Source of the DNA: Dolomitihabitans soli
GTDB taxonomy: Bacteria > Actinomycetota > Actinomycetes > Streptosporangiales > Streptosporangiaceae
Direction of reading: 5' to 3'
Assembly (NCBI RefSeq): GCF_022213955.1
Contig: NZ_JAKNTW010000001.1
Location: 186,001 to 250,000 of the forward strand
DNA length: 64,000 bases
Part shown: one piece after another, positions 24,701 to 33,375 of the stretch
Layout of the letters: the number at the start of each line of letters is the position of its first letter
Position numbering within the stretch: the first letter of the stretch is position 1
Notes under the pieces: model-generated
Databases searched by the model: none
What the model saw: only the letters and a program-made list of their open reading frames with translations
What the model was told of the DNA's origin: nothing
Program-made: the position numbers and the translations under genes

Positions 24701-26035
24701 CTACTGCTGGTTCAGAATCTCTTCGAGTTCCTTGTTGGCCTCGGTCAGGGCGGTGTCCACGTCCTTGTCGCCCTTGATGACCTGGCGTGCCGCGTTCTGC
24801 AGGACCGCCTTGGTGTCATTCGCCTCGGCCCAGTTCGGGTCCGCGGGGAAGCCCTTGGCGACCTTGAAGGTGTCGGCGAAGGCCTTCTGCGCCGGGTCGC
24901 TCGCGAACTCCGCCAGCGCGTCGGGGTAGAGCGGGAGCAGGCCGTTGTCCTTGGCGTACCGGACGCCGAAGTCCTTGCCGGCGGCGAGTTTGACGAACTC
25001 GGCGGCCAGTTCGGGGGCGTCGCTGTCCTTCCAGATGGCGATGTCGTTGCCGCCCTGGAAGGCGGGCGCGGGGCCGCTGCCGTCCTTGGTGGGCAGCGAG
25101 AAGAAGCCCATCTTGTCCGCGTCGACCTTGCCCTTGCTCTGCTCCTCGATCGTCGCGATGTCCCAGCCGCCGGTGACGTACATACCGACCTTGCCGGCCG
25201 CGAACCGCTGGGAGATCTCCACCGAGTTGAGGTTCAGCCGGGACTTGCCGGACACGCCGTCCTTCGACACCAGCCCGGTGTAGTACTCGAAGCCCTCCTT
25301 GAAGGCCGGGTCGGTCAGCTTGCCGACCCACTTGCCGCCTTCGAAGGCGGCGAAGTCGCCACCGGCCGACCAGACGAACGGCGAGAGCGACATGTTGGCG
25401 TCGGACCCGCCGTTGAAGGCGAACCCGTCGACGTCCGAGCCCTTCTTCTCGACGATGGTCTTGGCCGCGGCCCGGAGGTCGTCCCAGGTCTTGGGCTCCT
25501 CGATGCCGAGGTCCTTGAACCAGTCCTTGCGGTAGAGCACGGCGCGGGTGCCGCCGCCCCACGGCACGGCGTAGATCTTGCTGTCGATCGTCTCGTAGCC
25601 CCACAGGTTCTGCGGGATCTGCTGGAAGTCCGGGGCGCCCTTGGCGACCTCGGTGATGTCGGCGAGTGCGTCCTGGGCCACCCACGCGGCGACCTGGTCG
25701 TTGCCGAACTCCGTGACGTCCGGGCCCTCGCCGCTGGCCAGCGCGGTGGTCCACTTCTTCTGCGCGTCAGGCCACGGAACCCACTGCAGATCCACCTTGG
25801 CCCCGGTGACCTCGGTGAACTTGGTGTTGAGGTCCGTCATGTACTTCTCAAACACCTCGTTGGGCGCACCAAGGCGCCACACGGTCAGTGTCTGTCCGGC
25901 GAACTTCGGACCTGAGGCCGAGGCGTCGGCCTTCGGCTTGTCCGCGGCAGGTGTGTCGCTACTACCACACGCGGCAAGGCCCAGGGCGAGCGCGGCCGAG
26001 GTGGCCGTCGCTACCGCGATCTTCGAGATCTTCAC
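24701..26035 (-). CDS. Extracellular sugar-binding lipoprotein (ABC importer)
   Basis: A 444-residue family-1 solute-binding protein. Its lipoprotein signal (MKISKIAVATATSAALALGL) ends in the lipobox LAAC with Cys23 as the lipidated residue. A Ser/Ala/Lys linker and a MalE-like two-lobe domain follow (LTVWRLGAPNEVFEKY ... PWPDAQKKWTTALASGEGPDV). The start codon is GTG. It is the first gene of the operon and diverges from the second ROK regulator, with an AT-rich element between. It should capture an oligosaccharide outside the membrane for the two permeases downstream; the substrate is probably an amino sugar, from the GH3 partner. Confidence 0.94.
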   Translation of the reverse strand: MKISKIAVATATSAALALGLAACGSSDTPAADKPKADASASGPKFAGQTLTVWRLGAPNEVFEKYMTDLNTKFTEVTGAKVDLQWVPWPDAQKKWTTALASGEGPDVTEFGNDQVAAWVAQDALADITEVAKGAPDFQQIPQNLWGYETIDSKIYAVPWGGGTRAVLYRKDWFKDLGIEEPKTWDDLRAAAKTIVEKKGSDVDGFAFNGGSDANMSLSPFVWSAGGDFAAFEGGKWVGKLTDPAFKEGFEYYTGLVSKDGVSGKSRLNLNSVEISQRFAAGKVGMYVTGGWDIATIEEQSKGKVDADKMGFFSLPTKDGSGPAPAFQGGNDIAIWKDSDAPELAAEFVKLAAGKDFGVRYAKDNGLLPLYPDALAEFASDPAQKAFADTFKVAKGFPADPNWAEANDTKAVLQNAARQVIKGDKDVDTALTEANKELEEILNQQ

Positions 26036-26193
26036 TTTGGGTCTTTCTCCCTTCCCGGCTTCGCGTCGGGGTCGCGCTCATCGGGGGTGTGAGGCCCTCG
26101 CAGCAGACCCCGCACCTGCTCGAAGGCGCCCTCCTGAACGGGTCGGCGCTGTGACATCCCGAGGCCTGATCGCTTGCCTGCGGGGTGACTGCC

Positions 26194-26219
26194 GCTAAAC
26201 TAACAAGAAACTTTCTTAA
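26194..26219. promoter_or_regulatory. Shared ROK promoter/operator element, copy 2
   Basis: GCTAAACTAACA followed by AGAAACTTTCTTAA. It contains the perfect 13-bp palindrome AAGAAACTTTCTT (26205-26217, centre C). It lies between the divergent binding-protein and ROK genes, so a bound ROK protein could control both. The match to copy 1 at 19919 is 22 of 26. Confidence 0.7.
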
Positions 26220-26263
26220 AAGAAACGTCCGTTAGCGGATCGTGACGAGAGGGGGGCCGATCC

Positions 26264-27478
26264 TTGTCCCGACGCCCGGGGACACCTCGGTTGCTGCGCC
26301 AGCTGAACGACCGTGCGGCACTGGAGCTCCTTATCGCAGACGGGCCGCTGACTCGCGCGGAACTCGGGGAGCGCACGGGGCTCTCAAAGGTTACGGCGGG
26401 TCAGCTGCTTTCGCGCCTCGAAGGGCGTGGCCTGGTCTCGCCCGTGGGAGAGCAGGCCGGGGGGCGAGGTCCCAACGCCGCCCTCTACGGAGTGGTGCCC
26501 TCCAGCGCGTTCGTGGCCGGACTGGAGGTGCTGCCCGACCGCGTGACCGCCGGGGTCGCCGACATCACCGGCCGGCAGATCGCCCAGGTCGCCGTCGATC
26601 CCAACGGGGACGACGATCCCGTCACGATCGTGCACAACGCCGTGCGACGCGTGTGCCAGACCGCCAGGGTGGCGATGTCGCAGCTCCGTGCCTGCGTGAT
26701 CGGCACCAGGGGAGTGGTCGACCCGCGTTCCGGCGACGTCAGGTTCTCGTTCGACCTGCCGTCCTGGCACGAGGGGGTGCTGGCCGCTCTCAGCGCCGGA
26801 CTCGGCCGTCCGGTGATCATCGAGAACGACGTGAACCTGGCGGTGATCGCCGAGCGCGCGTACGGCGCGGCACGCGCGGAATCCGATTTCGTGCTGGTCT
26901 GGGCCGGTATCGGCCAAGGACTCGGGGTGATGCTCGGCGACCGTCTCCACCGTGGCAGCACCGGCGGCGCGGGCGAGATCGGCTGGCTTCCGGTGCCGGG
27001 CGAGCCGCTCCCGGCCGATGTCACCGATCCGCAGTCGGGCTCCTTCCAGCGTCTGGTCGGCACCCAGGCCCTCGCCGCGCTCGCCGTCGCCCACGGTCTC
27101 CCGCCGGCTTCCCCGGCCGTCCAGATCTCCGTCGCGCTGTCCACGCTGTCAGGCGTCCGCTCCGCCGCCGCCCCCCGCCCGGTCGGCGCACCCGACTACG
27201 CGGGGTTCCTCGACGAGGTCGCCGCCCGGCTCGCCATCGGGGTCGCGGCGGTGTCCGTCGTGCTGGATCCCGGTCTGGTGGTGTTGTCCGGGGACATCGG
27301 CAAGGCGGGTGGCGCGATGCTGGCCGCGATGGTCGAGGAGGCGGTCGCCAGGATCTGCCCGAGCAGTCCGCACGTCACGGTCACCGAGGTCGCCGGCAAC
27401 GCGATCCTGCGGGGGGCGCTGCGGGCGGCGCTGGAACTGGCGCGGGAGGAGGTCTTCGACAGCACCACGGACAACTGA
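26264..27478 (+). CDS. ROK-family transcriptional regulator (paralogue 2)
   Basis: A 404-residue close paralogue of the ROK protein at 20004. They share long near-identical blocks, such as DPRSGDVRFSFDLP, ENDVNLA and the GRGPNAALY segment after the winged helix. The HTH lies at about residues 10-60 and the ROK domain spans 75-400. Like its twin it lacks the CxCGxxGCxE zinc motif. The start is TTG at 26264, aligned with the twin's Met and preceded by a purine-rich GAGAGGGGGG. It diverges from the sugar-binding-protein gene and is the best candidate for the direct regulator of that operon. Confidence 0.9.
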   Translation: MSRRPGTPRLLRQLNDRAALELLIADGPLTRAELGERTGLSKVTAGQLLSRLEGRGLVSPVGEQAGGRGPNAALYGVVPSSAFVAGLEVLPDRVTAGVADITGRQIAQVAVDPNGDDDPVTIVHNAVRRVCQTARVAMSQLRACVIGTRGVVDPRSGDVRFSFDLPSWHEGVLAALSAGLGRPVIIENDVNLAVIAERAYGAARAESDFVLVWAGIGQGLGVMLGDRLHRGSTGGAGEIGWLPVPGEPLPADVTDPQSGSFQRLVGTQALAALAVAHGLPPASPAVQISVALSTLSGVRSAAAPRPVGAPDYAGFLDEVAARLAIGVAAVSVVLDPGLVVLSGDIGKAGGAMLAAMVEEAVARICPSSPHVTVTEVAGNAILRGALRAALELAREEVFDSTTDN

Positions 27479-27510
27479 GGGCGTGGCGATATATGTGAGA
27501 ATAAGGCCTC

Positions 27511-28155
27511 ATGCGCGATATCGTCCTCATCTCCGATCCCCGGGTGACCGGCATTCCTGTGGAGGAATCCGGGGATCCGATGCTCGACGTGCGAGGCCGG
27601 CTGCTGGTCGACGACCGGCTGGCCGATGACGACGGAGCCTACGCTCGGCTACGCGAAGGGCTCGTCAGCCGCCTGGTCGACGCCGAGCGGCAACTGCCGG
27701 ACGGGTATCGGCTGCTGGTGGTCGAGGGGTATCGGCCGGTTGGGTTGCAGCGTCGGTACTTTGATGATTACAAGGACACACTTCGTGTGACATTTCCGGA
27801 TATGTCGCCGGAGGAGTTGCATGTGGCGGCGAGTCGGTACGTGTCGCCGATCGAGGTGGCGCCGCACACGGCCGGGGCCGCCGTCGATCTGACCCTGTGC
27901 ACCGACGACGGGGTCGAACTCGACATGGGCACCGCCGTCAACGCCAACCCCGAGGAGAGCGAGGGGGCCTGCTACACGGCGGCGCCCAACGTCCCCGCGC
28001 CGGCCCGGCGGCACCGCGACATCCTGGGCCGGGCGCTGACGTCCGCCGGCCTGGTCAACTACCCGACCGAATGGTGGCACTGGTCCTTCGGCGACCGCTA
28101 CTGGGCGATGACCACCCAGGCGAAGGCCGCCGCCTACGGACCACTCACCGACTAG
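27511..28155 (+). CDS. D-alanyl-D-alanine dipeptidase (M15D, VanX/DdpX type)
   Basis: A 214-residue zinc dipeptidase of the M15 family. Zinc ligands His119 and Asp126 lie in HTAGAAVDLTL, and the catalytic Glu187 with ligand His190 in EWWHWSFGDRYW. The enzyme hydrolyses D-Ala-D-Ala, either to recycle cell-wall dipeptide or, as VanX, to deplete it in glycopeptide resistance. No vanH/vanA or two-component genes are nearby and there is no signal peptide. A housekeeping or recycling role, perhaps with the cell-wall amino-sugar genes beside it, is more likely. Confidence 0.9.
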   Translation: MRDIVLISDPRVTGIPVEESGDPMLDVRGRLLVDDRLADDDGAYARLREGLVSRLVDAERQLPDGYRLLVVEGYRPVGLQRRYFDDYKDTLRVTFPDMSPEELHVAASRYVSPIEVAPHTAGAAVDLTLCTDDGVELDMGTAVNANPEESEGACYTAAPNVPAPARRHRDILGRALTSAGLVNYPTEWWHWSFGDRYWAMTTQAKAAAYGPLTD

Positions 28156-28225
28156 CCCGCCGTCCTCTCCACCTCCCTTCGCGAGCCGTACCCGCCCCGT
28201 TCCCTGCGCTTCTCACTGAGAGAGC

Positions 28226-28302
28226 CCCAGCTTCTCTCTGAGCGGCCCCCAGCTTTCTCCTGAGGCGGGCCCCAGCTTTCTCCCTGAGCGGCCCCCAGCC
28301 CG
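28226..28302. repeat. Imperfect tandem repeat, unit about 23-25 bp
   Basis: Three consecutive units share the pattern CCCCAGCTTTCTCyCTGAGCGG with small indels (for example the middle unit reads CTGAGGCGGG), followed by a fourth truncated start (CCCCCAGCCCG). Function unknown. Confidence 0.75.
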
Positions 28303-28557
28303 TACGGCAGGCCCAGCCGGCGCCACGCGCCGACGGTGGTCGCGGTCCGTGGGCACATGGCACTCCAGCGCGCGGGGCCGGTCGCCGCGACAAACTCGCC
28401 CGCCGGCCATGCCCTTCGGGCCAACCAGGGGGTGAACCCCCGCACCACACCTCTCGGCACAAGAACGGGACCTCTTCGCTGGGTGCCGGGCCGGGCGCCA
28501 CTGTGCCCGGCTCGGCGTCGGCTACGTCGCATCGACGGCGCCCCCGCTCCCTGACCA

Positions 28558-28599
28558 CTGGTCTTCGCGAGCGAGGACGCTGGTCTTGGCGAGCGAGGA
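28558..28599. repeat. Direct repeat, two copies at 22-bp period
   Basis: CTGGTCTTCGCGAGCGAGGA (28558-28577) is repeated with one change (CTGGTCTTGGCGAGCGAGGA) at 28580-28599. It looks like a local duplication. Confidence 0.75.
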
Positions 28600-28755
28600 G
28601 GCCCCCGGGATCGATCAACGTTCAGAGCTTTGGACGTTGATGACGGCAACGATGAGGGATTCCGTCCACCCGATCCGACGTGTTGGTCCCGGATCTCGCG
28701 GTCTGGCCTCGATGTGCGTGCTGGGGCCGTCTGCGAGAGGGCATCCCGAGGGCTG

Positions 28756-30795
28756 TTATCGGGTCGTGCAGACGGTTCCGTTGAGGGTGAATACGCCGGG
28801 TAGCACGTTTGGGCCGTTGTAGTTGCCGACGAAGCCGATCGTGGTCGACGCGCCGGTGGGGAGGGAGCTGTTCGCGGGGTCGTTGACGACCTTGACGTCG
28901 GAGCCGTTCTGCGTCCAGCCGGCGTTCCAGCCGCTGCCCAGGTTCTGCCATGTTCTGGGCCAGCTGAAGTTCAGGGTCCAGCCGTTGACGGGCGCGCCGT
29001 TGTTGGTGATGTCGATGGCGCCGACGTAGCCGCTCGCCCAGTCGGACTGAATGGTCAGCCGTACGGTGCAGGAGCTGGATGTGGGCGTGCCGGTGGTGAA
29101 GGTCAGCGGCTGTGAGGGCCACGAGGGGGCGCCGCCGCCGTCTCGGGCGATCACGTTGAGCGTGTAGCGGGTGCCGGGGTTGAGGTTGTTCAGCGTGAAC
29201 GAGGTGCCGGTGGTCTCGCCGAGTTGCTCGCTGACGGCTCCGTTCTGGCGGTGGAGCTCGTACTTGACGGCCGGGCGCGCGCCGGGGGTGACGGCGGGCC
29301 AGGAGATCGTGGCGGTCTTGTCCGTCACGGCGGCGGCGGTCGGCTGTCCCGGTGTGGCCGGACGTCCGGTTTGGGGCGAGCTGGGGCGCAGGACGATCGT
29401 GGTCAGCGAGAGCGGCGGTAGCGTCTGGCTGGTCGCGCTCCCCGCGGTCGAGCTGGTGATGCTCGTGGCCCCGTTGGTGTGGGTCAGCACGGTGGGCGCC
29501 CCGGACGCCGGGCTGAAGCCGGAGTAGTCGATCGTGACGGGGTAGGACGCGTCGGACGACGTGTTGATCAGCAGGACGGCCAGATCGCCGTTGGGCCGGC
29601 GGGAGGCGTGCGCGGTGACCTTCGCCTGGTCGGTCGCGGCCCGGATGAACTGGTCGCCGGGGCGGGCGAACCTGCTCATCATCTGGAGCGCGTAGTAGGG
29701 CGCGAAGGGCGTGTTCAGCGGTGGTTCGCAGACGCTGCCGTCGGAGGTGCACGCCGCGCTCGACAGCAGGCCGAAGTCGCCGTAGTCGGTCTGTCCCTCG
29801 ACCTGACTGACGGTGCCGATGCCGTTGCGGACGTTCCACCAGTCGACCGAGAACACCCCGCCTGCCAGCAGCGTCGCGTAGGCGTCGGCGGCGGCCAGCG
29901 CACCGGGCTGGGTGTTGGTGCCACCGTTGCTGGTCCCCGTGTTGAACTCGGTCATCGCGATGCCGATCCGCTCCGAGCCGGGCCCCGCGTACTTCGCGAG
30001 CTGCTCGCGGGTGAGATGGATCATGTCGGGGACGTGGACGGCCTTGTCGAGGGCGCCGGGGTACCAGTGCAGCATCACGAAGTCGATCTTCGATCCGGCG
30101 ATCGACATGACGACCTTGTTCCAGGTTCCGTCGTCGCCGTCGGCGACTATGCCGTCGGGCCAGTTGGCCGGCGTGGTCAGCACCGCGCCGATCTTGATGG
30201 TGGGGTCGACCGCCTTCATCGCGTCGGCGTAGGCCACGACGTGGCGGGCGTACTCGGCCGGGCTCTTGTCAGCGTGGTCGTCCGCCTCCCAGACGGCGCC
30301 GTAGTGCCCGTTGCCGTAGTTCTCGTTGCCGATCTCCCAGTACTTGATGCCGTAGCGCTTGACGACGTTGGCCTGGCGCACCCAGGCCGCGGCCTCCTCG
30401 GCGGTTCCGGTGCCGTAGTTGGCGGTCACCATCGCCTGGGCTCCGGTACGGCGCACGCCACGCATGAAGGTGTCGAAATCGGTATTGGGCGCCACGTAGC
30501 CGCCGGGAGCGGTGTGGTCGGCCCAGTGATAGATGTCCGAGTACGAGCCGCCGGGATAGCGCAGCAGCTTCATGCCTCCGTCCTTGAGCAGGTCGGCGGT
30601 CTCGTCGCTGCCCAGGTGCGTATCCCAGATCGCATGATTGGTACCGATGCCGGTTTCGGGGACGGTGGCGAGCCCGGCTCGGGCGTTGACGGTCACCGCG
30701 ACCGGCGCGACCTCCTCGGCGTGCGCCGTCGGGGCGCTCAGGACGGTCATTGTCAGCAGGACGGCTATCGCTGCTCGTAAGGGGTTTTTCGGCAT
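28756..30795 (-). CDS. Secreted clan-A glycoside hydrolase with FN3 and CBM2
   Basis: A 679-residue extracellular multidomain enzyme. A signal peptide (1-26, ending AHA) leads to a TIM-barrel hydrolase domain resembling GH51/GH39-type alpha-L-arabinofuranosidases. LLRYPGGSYSDIYHW lies near residues 78-91, KYWEIGNENYG contains the acid/base Glu158, and IAMTEFN the nucleophile Glu283. A beta domain (about 385-470), a fibronectin type III module (about 480-570) and a C-terminal CBM2 (about 575-679, framed by Cys and rich in Trp) follow. It probably debranches hemicellulose or pectin side chains while bound to cellulose. The exact GH family is uncertain. The start ATG follows GGTGAGG. Confidence 0.88.
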   Translation of the reverse strand: MPKNPLRAAIAVLLTMTVLSAPTAHAEEVAPVAVTVNARAGLATVPETGIGTNHAIWDTHLGSDETADLLKDGGMKLLRYPGGSYSDIYHWADHTAPGGYVAPNTDFDTFMRGVRRTGAQAMVTANYGTGTAEEAAAWVRQANVVKRYGIKYWEIGNENYGNGHYGAVWEADDHADKSPAEYARHVVAYADAMKAVDPTIKIGAVLTTPANWPDGIVADGDDGTWNKVVMSIAGSKIDFVMLHWYPGALDKAVHVPDMIHLTREQLAKYAGPGSERIGIAMTEFNTGTSNGGTNTQPGALAAADAYATLLAGGVFSVDWWNVRNGIGTVSQVEGQTDYGDFGLLSSAACTSDGSVCEPPLNTPFAPYYALQMMSRFARPGDQFIRAATDQAKVTAHASRRPNGDLAVLLINTSSDASYPVTIDYSGFSPASGAPTVLTHTNGATSITSSTAGSATSQTLPPLSLTTIVLRPSSPQTGRPATPGQPTAAAVTDKTATISWPAVTPGARPAVKYELHRQNGAVSEQLGETTGTSFTLNNLNPGTRYTLNVIARDGGGAPSWPSQPLTFTTGTPTSSSCTVRLTIQSDWASGYVGAIDITNNGAPVNGWTLNFSWPRTWQNLGSGWNAGWTQNGSDVKVVNDPANSSLPTGASTTIGFVGNYNGPNVLPGVFTLNGTVCTTR

Positions 30796-31412
30796 CGGCG
30801 CACCTCACCATGGATAAGCGGTATTCACTCGACGCCTCCTCCTGACCAGAAGGCATCCTGATCATGTGGGGCGGCGCCATGCTCGTCAAGCAGCGATGAA
30901 ACTTGCATGCGGATGGGCCGCCGCGCCCTGGTGGATGGGTCATCCGCGAATGGTCGTGACGGGGGCGGATGGCCATTTCCCGCTATCGCGTGATCGCAAA
31001 GGTGATGGTCGGGGAGACTGGGCGAGCGGGTGCCCGGCGCCGGGTTTGTTCGGGGTGCCCGGGTCAAGCAGTACACCCGTCCCCGCGCTTTCGCCGCAGA
31101 ACTCCAAGCCCTCGGTCCGTTCGACTGGCGCGGTGCCGTATCTCAAAGGCTTGGCGATTTGATGAAGGCTGCTATTGCGCGGGGAGGATGTCACCGGCGT
31201 TGAATAATCGGCCTGTGGCCACGATCGATTCTGCGGGGCCGCCGGCCCTGTGGACCTCGCAAGCCGGCCAATCCGGCGACGTGCCTCCCGGCCGTGTTTC
31301 CAGATGATTACGCCTGGTTGCGGTCTTACGCCTCAGGACGGCTGAGACGGGCCCGGACCGGGAACAACGGTGATGAACCTCCCGTTTCGCCGGCGCCGAG
31401 AGGTAACGACCG
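30796..31412. other. 617-bp intergenic region, no gene recognised
   Basis: It separates the divergent glycosidase and carboxylate-amine ligase genes and should contain both promoters. I found no convincing coding frame, operator palindrome or structured RNA. Open frames here translate to low-complexity or stop-rich sequence without family resemblance. Confidence 0.55.
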
Positions 31413-32513
31413 ATGATCGAGGCCCTTCCGCTGCTCGGAGTCGAAGAGGAATACCTGATCATTGATCCACTGTCCAGGCACGCCGTGCCCCGCGCCGCCG
31501 ACGTTCTGCGCGCGGTGGCCCCGGGCCTCGGCGACGACGTGGCGCAGGAGATCACCCGGCTGCAGATCGAGGCGCGCACCGCGCCCTCCACCGACCTCGG
31601 CGAACTGGCCGTACGGCTGCGCTGGGCCCGCGAGCAGGTGGCGCTGGCAGCCCGGTCGTGCGGGCTGGCCGTGATCGCCAGCGCCATCCCCATACTCGGC
31701 CCCGTGGTACCGCCCCCGCTCAGCGACGGCGACCGCTACCGGCGCGGAGCCGTCATCTACGGCGCGCTGAACGACGAGATCAGCATCTGCGCGTTGCACG
31801 TGCACGTCGACGTCCCCGACCCGGAGCACGCCGTGTTCGTCGGGAACCACCTGCGCCCCTGGCTGCCCACCCTCATCGCGCTGACCGCCAACTCGCCGTA
31901 CTTCGCCGGTCGCGACACCGGCTACGCCTCCTGGCGGGTGATCAGCTGGGGACGCTGGCCGGTCGCCGGCGCCCCGCCGTACTTCTCCTCCTACGCCGAC
32001 TACCAGCAGACCCTCGCGGTGCTGGCGGACTCGGGCGCCCTGATGGACACGGGCACCGTCTTCTGGGACATCCGGCCCTCGCGGCATCTGCCGACCGTCG
32101 AGATCCGGGTGGCCGACGTGCCCCTCTCCATGGAGGACAGCCTGACCGTGATCGGCCTGATCCGGGGCCTCGTCGTCACCGCGCTCACCGCCATCGCGCA
32201 CGGCGACCTCGGCCCGCCGATCCCCGGCGAGATCCTGCGCGCCGCCTACTGGCGGGCCGCCAGGGACGGCCTGCACGGCGACGGCCTCGACGTCCACCAG
32301 GGCACCCTCGTCCCCGCCTGGATCCTGGCCCACCGTCTCCTCGACCACATCCGCCCCGCCCTCGCCGAGATCGGCGACCTCCCCCTCCTCGAACAGGGCC
32401 TCGCCTGCCTCCTCACCCGAGGCTCGGGCGCCACCCGCCAACGCCACGCCTACGCCCGCCGCCACAGCCTCCCCGACGTCGTAGACGACCTGATCCATGC
32501 GACCATCGCCTGA
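31413..32513 (+). CDS. Carboxylate-amine ligase, glutamate-cysteine ligase type 2 family (YbdK-like)
   Basis: A 366-residue ATP-dependent ligase of the GCS2 family. The N-terminal LGVEEEYLIID carries the metal-binding glutamates. HVHVDVPD, the RVISWGRWP segment and EIRVADVP are also family blocks. Members join glutamate or another carboxylate to an amine; YbdK shows weak gamma-glutamylcysteine activity, and actinomycete relatives include mycothiol-independent and ergothioneine-type enzymes. No partner biosynthetic genes are adjacent, so the true substrate is unknown. Start ATG at 31413 behind GAGAGG. Confidence 0.9.
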   Translation: MIEALPLLGVEEEYLIIDPLSRHAVPRAADVLRAVAPGLGDDVAQEITRLQIEARTAPSTDLGELAVRLRWAREQVALAARSCGLAVIASAIPILGPVVPPPLSDGDRYRRGAVIYGALNDEISICALHVHVDVPDPEHAVFVGNHLRPWLPTLIALTANSPYFAGRDTGYASWRVISWGRWPVAGAPPYFSSYADYQQTLAVLADSGALMDTGTVFWDIRPSRHLPTVEIRVADVPLSMEDSLTVIGLIRGLVVTALTAIAHGDLGPPIPGEILRAAYWRAARDGLHGDGLDVHQGTLVPAWILAHRLLDHIRPALAEIGDLPLLEQGLACLLTRGSGATRQRHAYARRHSLPDVVDDLIHATIA

Positions 32514-32861
32514 CCCGCCGCGGAGCGGCCGCTCCACGGCATCAGGATCGCCGCGTGCCTGCACGTGACCGCCGAGACCATGTACGGCAAGCCACCCACA
32601 TCCCACGCGCCGTAGGCGGCTGCGGTCCGCGGGGTCCACGCTCCTCGCGTGTGCGTGCCCGGCCGCCGTGACGCCTGGCCCCTTGACGTGTGTTCTTCGG
32701 TCAACCCATGACGAACCGGCACCACCGCTCGCCATCACTGTCCGCGTGACGATCCCCTGAAGCCCCGCTCGTATGCGGGTGGGCCAGGTGGCGGTTCGTC
32801 GGCGAGGCTGTGGGCCGGGGCGTGTCCGAAGGTGAGGCTCGTGGGCCGGTCGCCCCGGGAC
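32514..32861. other. 348-bp intergenic region, no feature recognised
   Basis: Lies between the convergent carboxylate-amine ligase and HxlR genes. No terminator hairpin with a long perfect stem, gene fragment or repeat was evident. Confidence 0.5.
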
Positions 32862-33278
32862 TCATTCGCGCGAGGCCAGGGCGGGCGTTCCGATGGGGGC
32901 AGGCGGCGTCCGGGTGCCCGGATCGCTCAGCCCGGCCTCCGCCGGGTAGGCGCCTCCCAGAAGGTTCTGCCGTCCCCATGCGCCGAGCGGAGCCAACGAC
33001 TCGTTGAGCGAGACGCCGAGCGCGGTCAGCGAGTATTCGACATGGGGCGGTATCTCGTCATACACCTCGCGATGCACGATGCCGTCCTCCTCCAGCTCCC
33101 GAAGCTGCGAGGCGAGCACCTTCTCCGTCACCCCCGGCACCAGCCTGCGCAGCTCGCCGAACCGGCACGGCCGCTCGTCGAGGGCCCAGAGGATCAGTAC
33201 CTTCCACTTTCCGCCGATCACGTCGATCGCCGCGTCGATCCCGCAGTGGTACGCACCCGGCCGTCGTGCCGTCCTCAT
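32862..33278 (-). CDS. HxlR-family transcriptional regulator
   Basis: A 138-residue MarR-like winged-helix regulator with the HxlR core CGIDAAIDVIGGKWKVLILW near the N-terminus, then LRRLVPGVTEKVLASQLRELEEDGI (given here as LRRLVPG and TEKVLASQLREL) and PPHVEYSLTALG. Cys12 is at the usual redox- or ligand-sensing position of the family. I use the ATG at 33278, which follows GGAAGGACGGG; upstream in-frame starts to 33389 would run into the divergent promoter. The C-terminal 25 residues are Pro-rich and probably disordered. It diverges from, and probably controls, the reductase gene at 33376. Confidence 0.9.
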   Translation of the reverse strand: MRTARRPGAYHCGIDAAIDVIGGKWKVLILWALDERPCRFGELRRLVPGVTEKVLASQLRELEEDGIVHREVYDEIPPHVEYSLTALGVSLNESLAPLGAWGRQNLLGGAYPAEAGLSDPGTRTPPAPIGTPALASRE

Positions 33279-33328
33279 GTCCCGTCCTTCCCACCTGCTC
33301 ACTGACCCCGGAGTAACCACCCACCTCA

Positions 33329-33340
33329 AAGTGCGTACTT
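33329..33340. promoter_or_regulatory. Possible HxlR operator
   Basis: AAGTGCGTACTT is a nearly perfect palindrome (one mismatch) in the 97-bp divergent intergenic region between the HxlR gene and the reductase. ACTT/AAGT half-sites are common for HxlR proteins. Confidence 0.5.
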
Positions 33341-33375
33341 GTTCCCCCCGGGGGTTCGCGACCAGCCTAATCAGC

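Larger units (their letters stand above)
28156..28755. other. 600-bp intergenic region with repeats, no gene recognised
   Basis: No convincing coding frame was found between the dipeptidase and the large glycosidase, which are convergent. The left part holds a tandem repeat and the centre a near-perfect direct repeat (listed separately). Open frames on either strand have Arg/Pro-rich low-complexity translations typical of GC-rich non-coding DNA. Confidence 0.6.

Noticed and set aside
27511..28155. Vancomycin-resistance vanX
   Set aside because: No vanH, ligase or two-component genes nearby; the protein is better called a general D-Ala-D-Ala dipeptidase.
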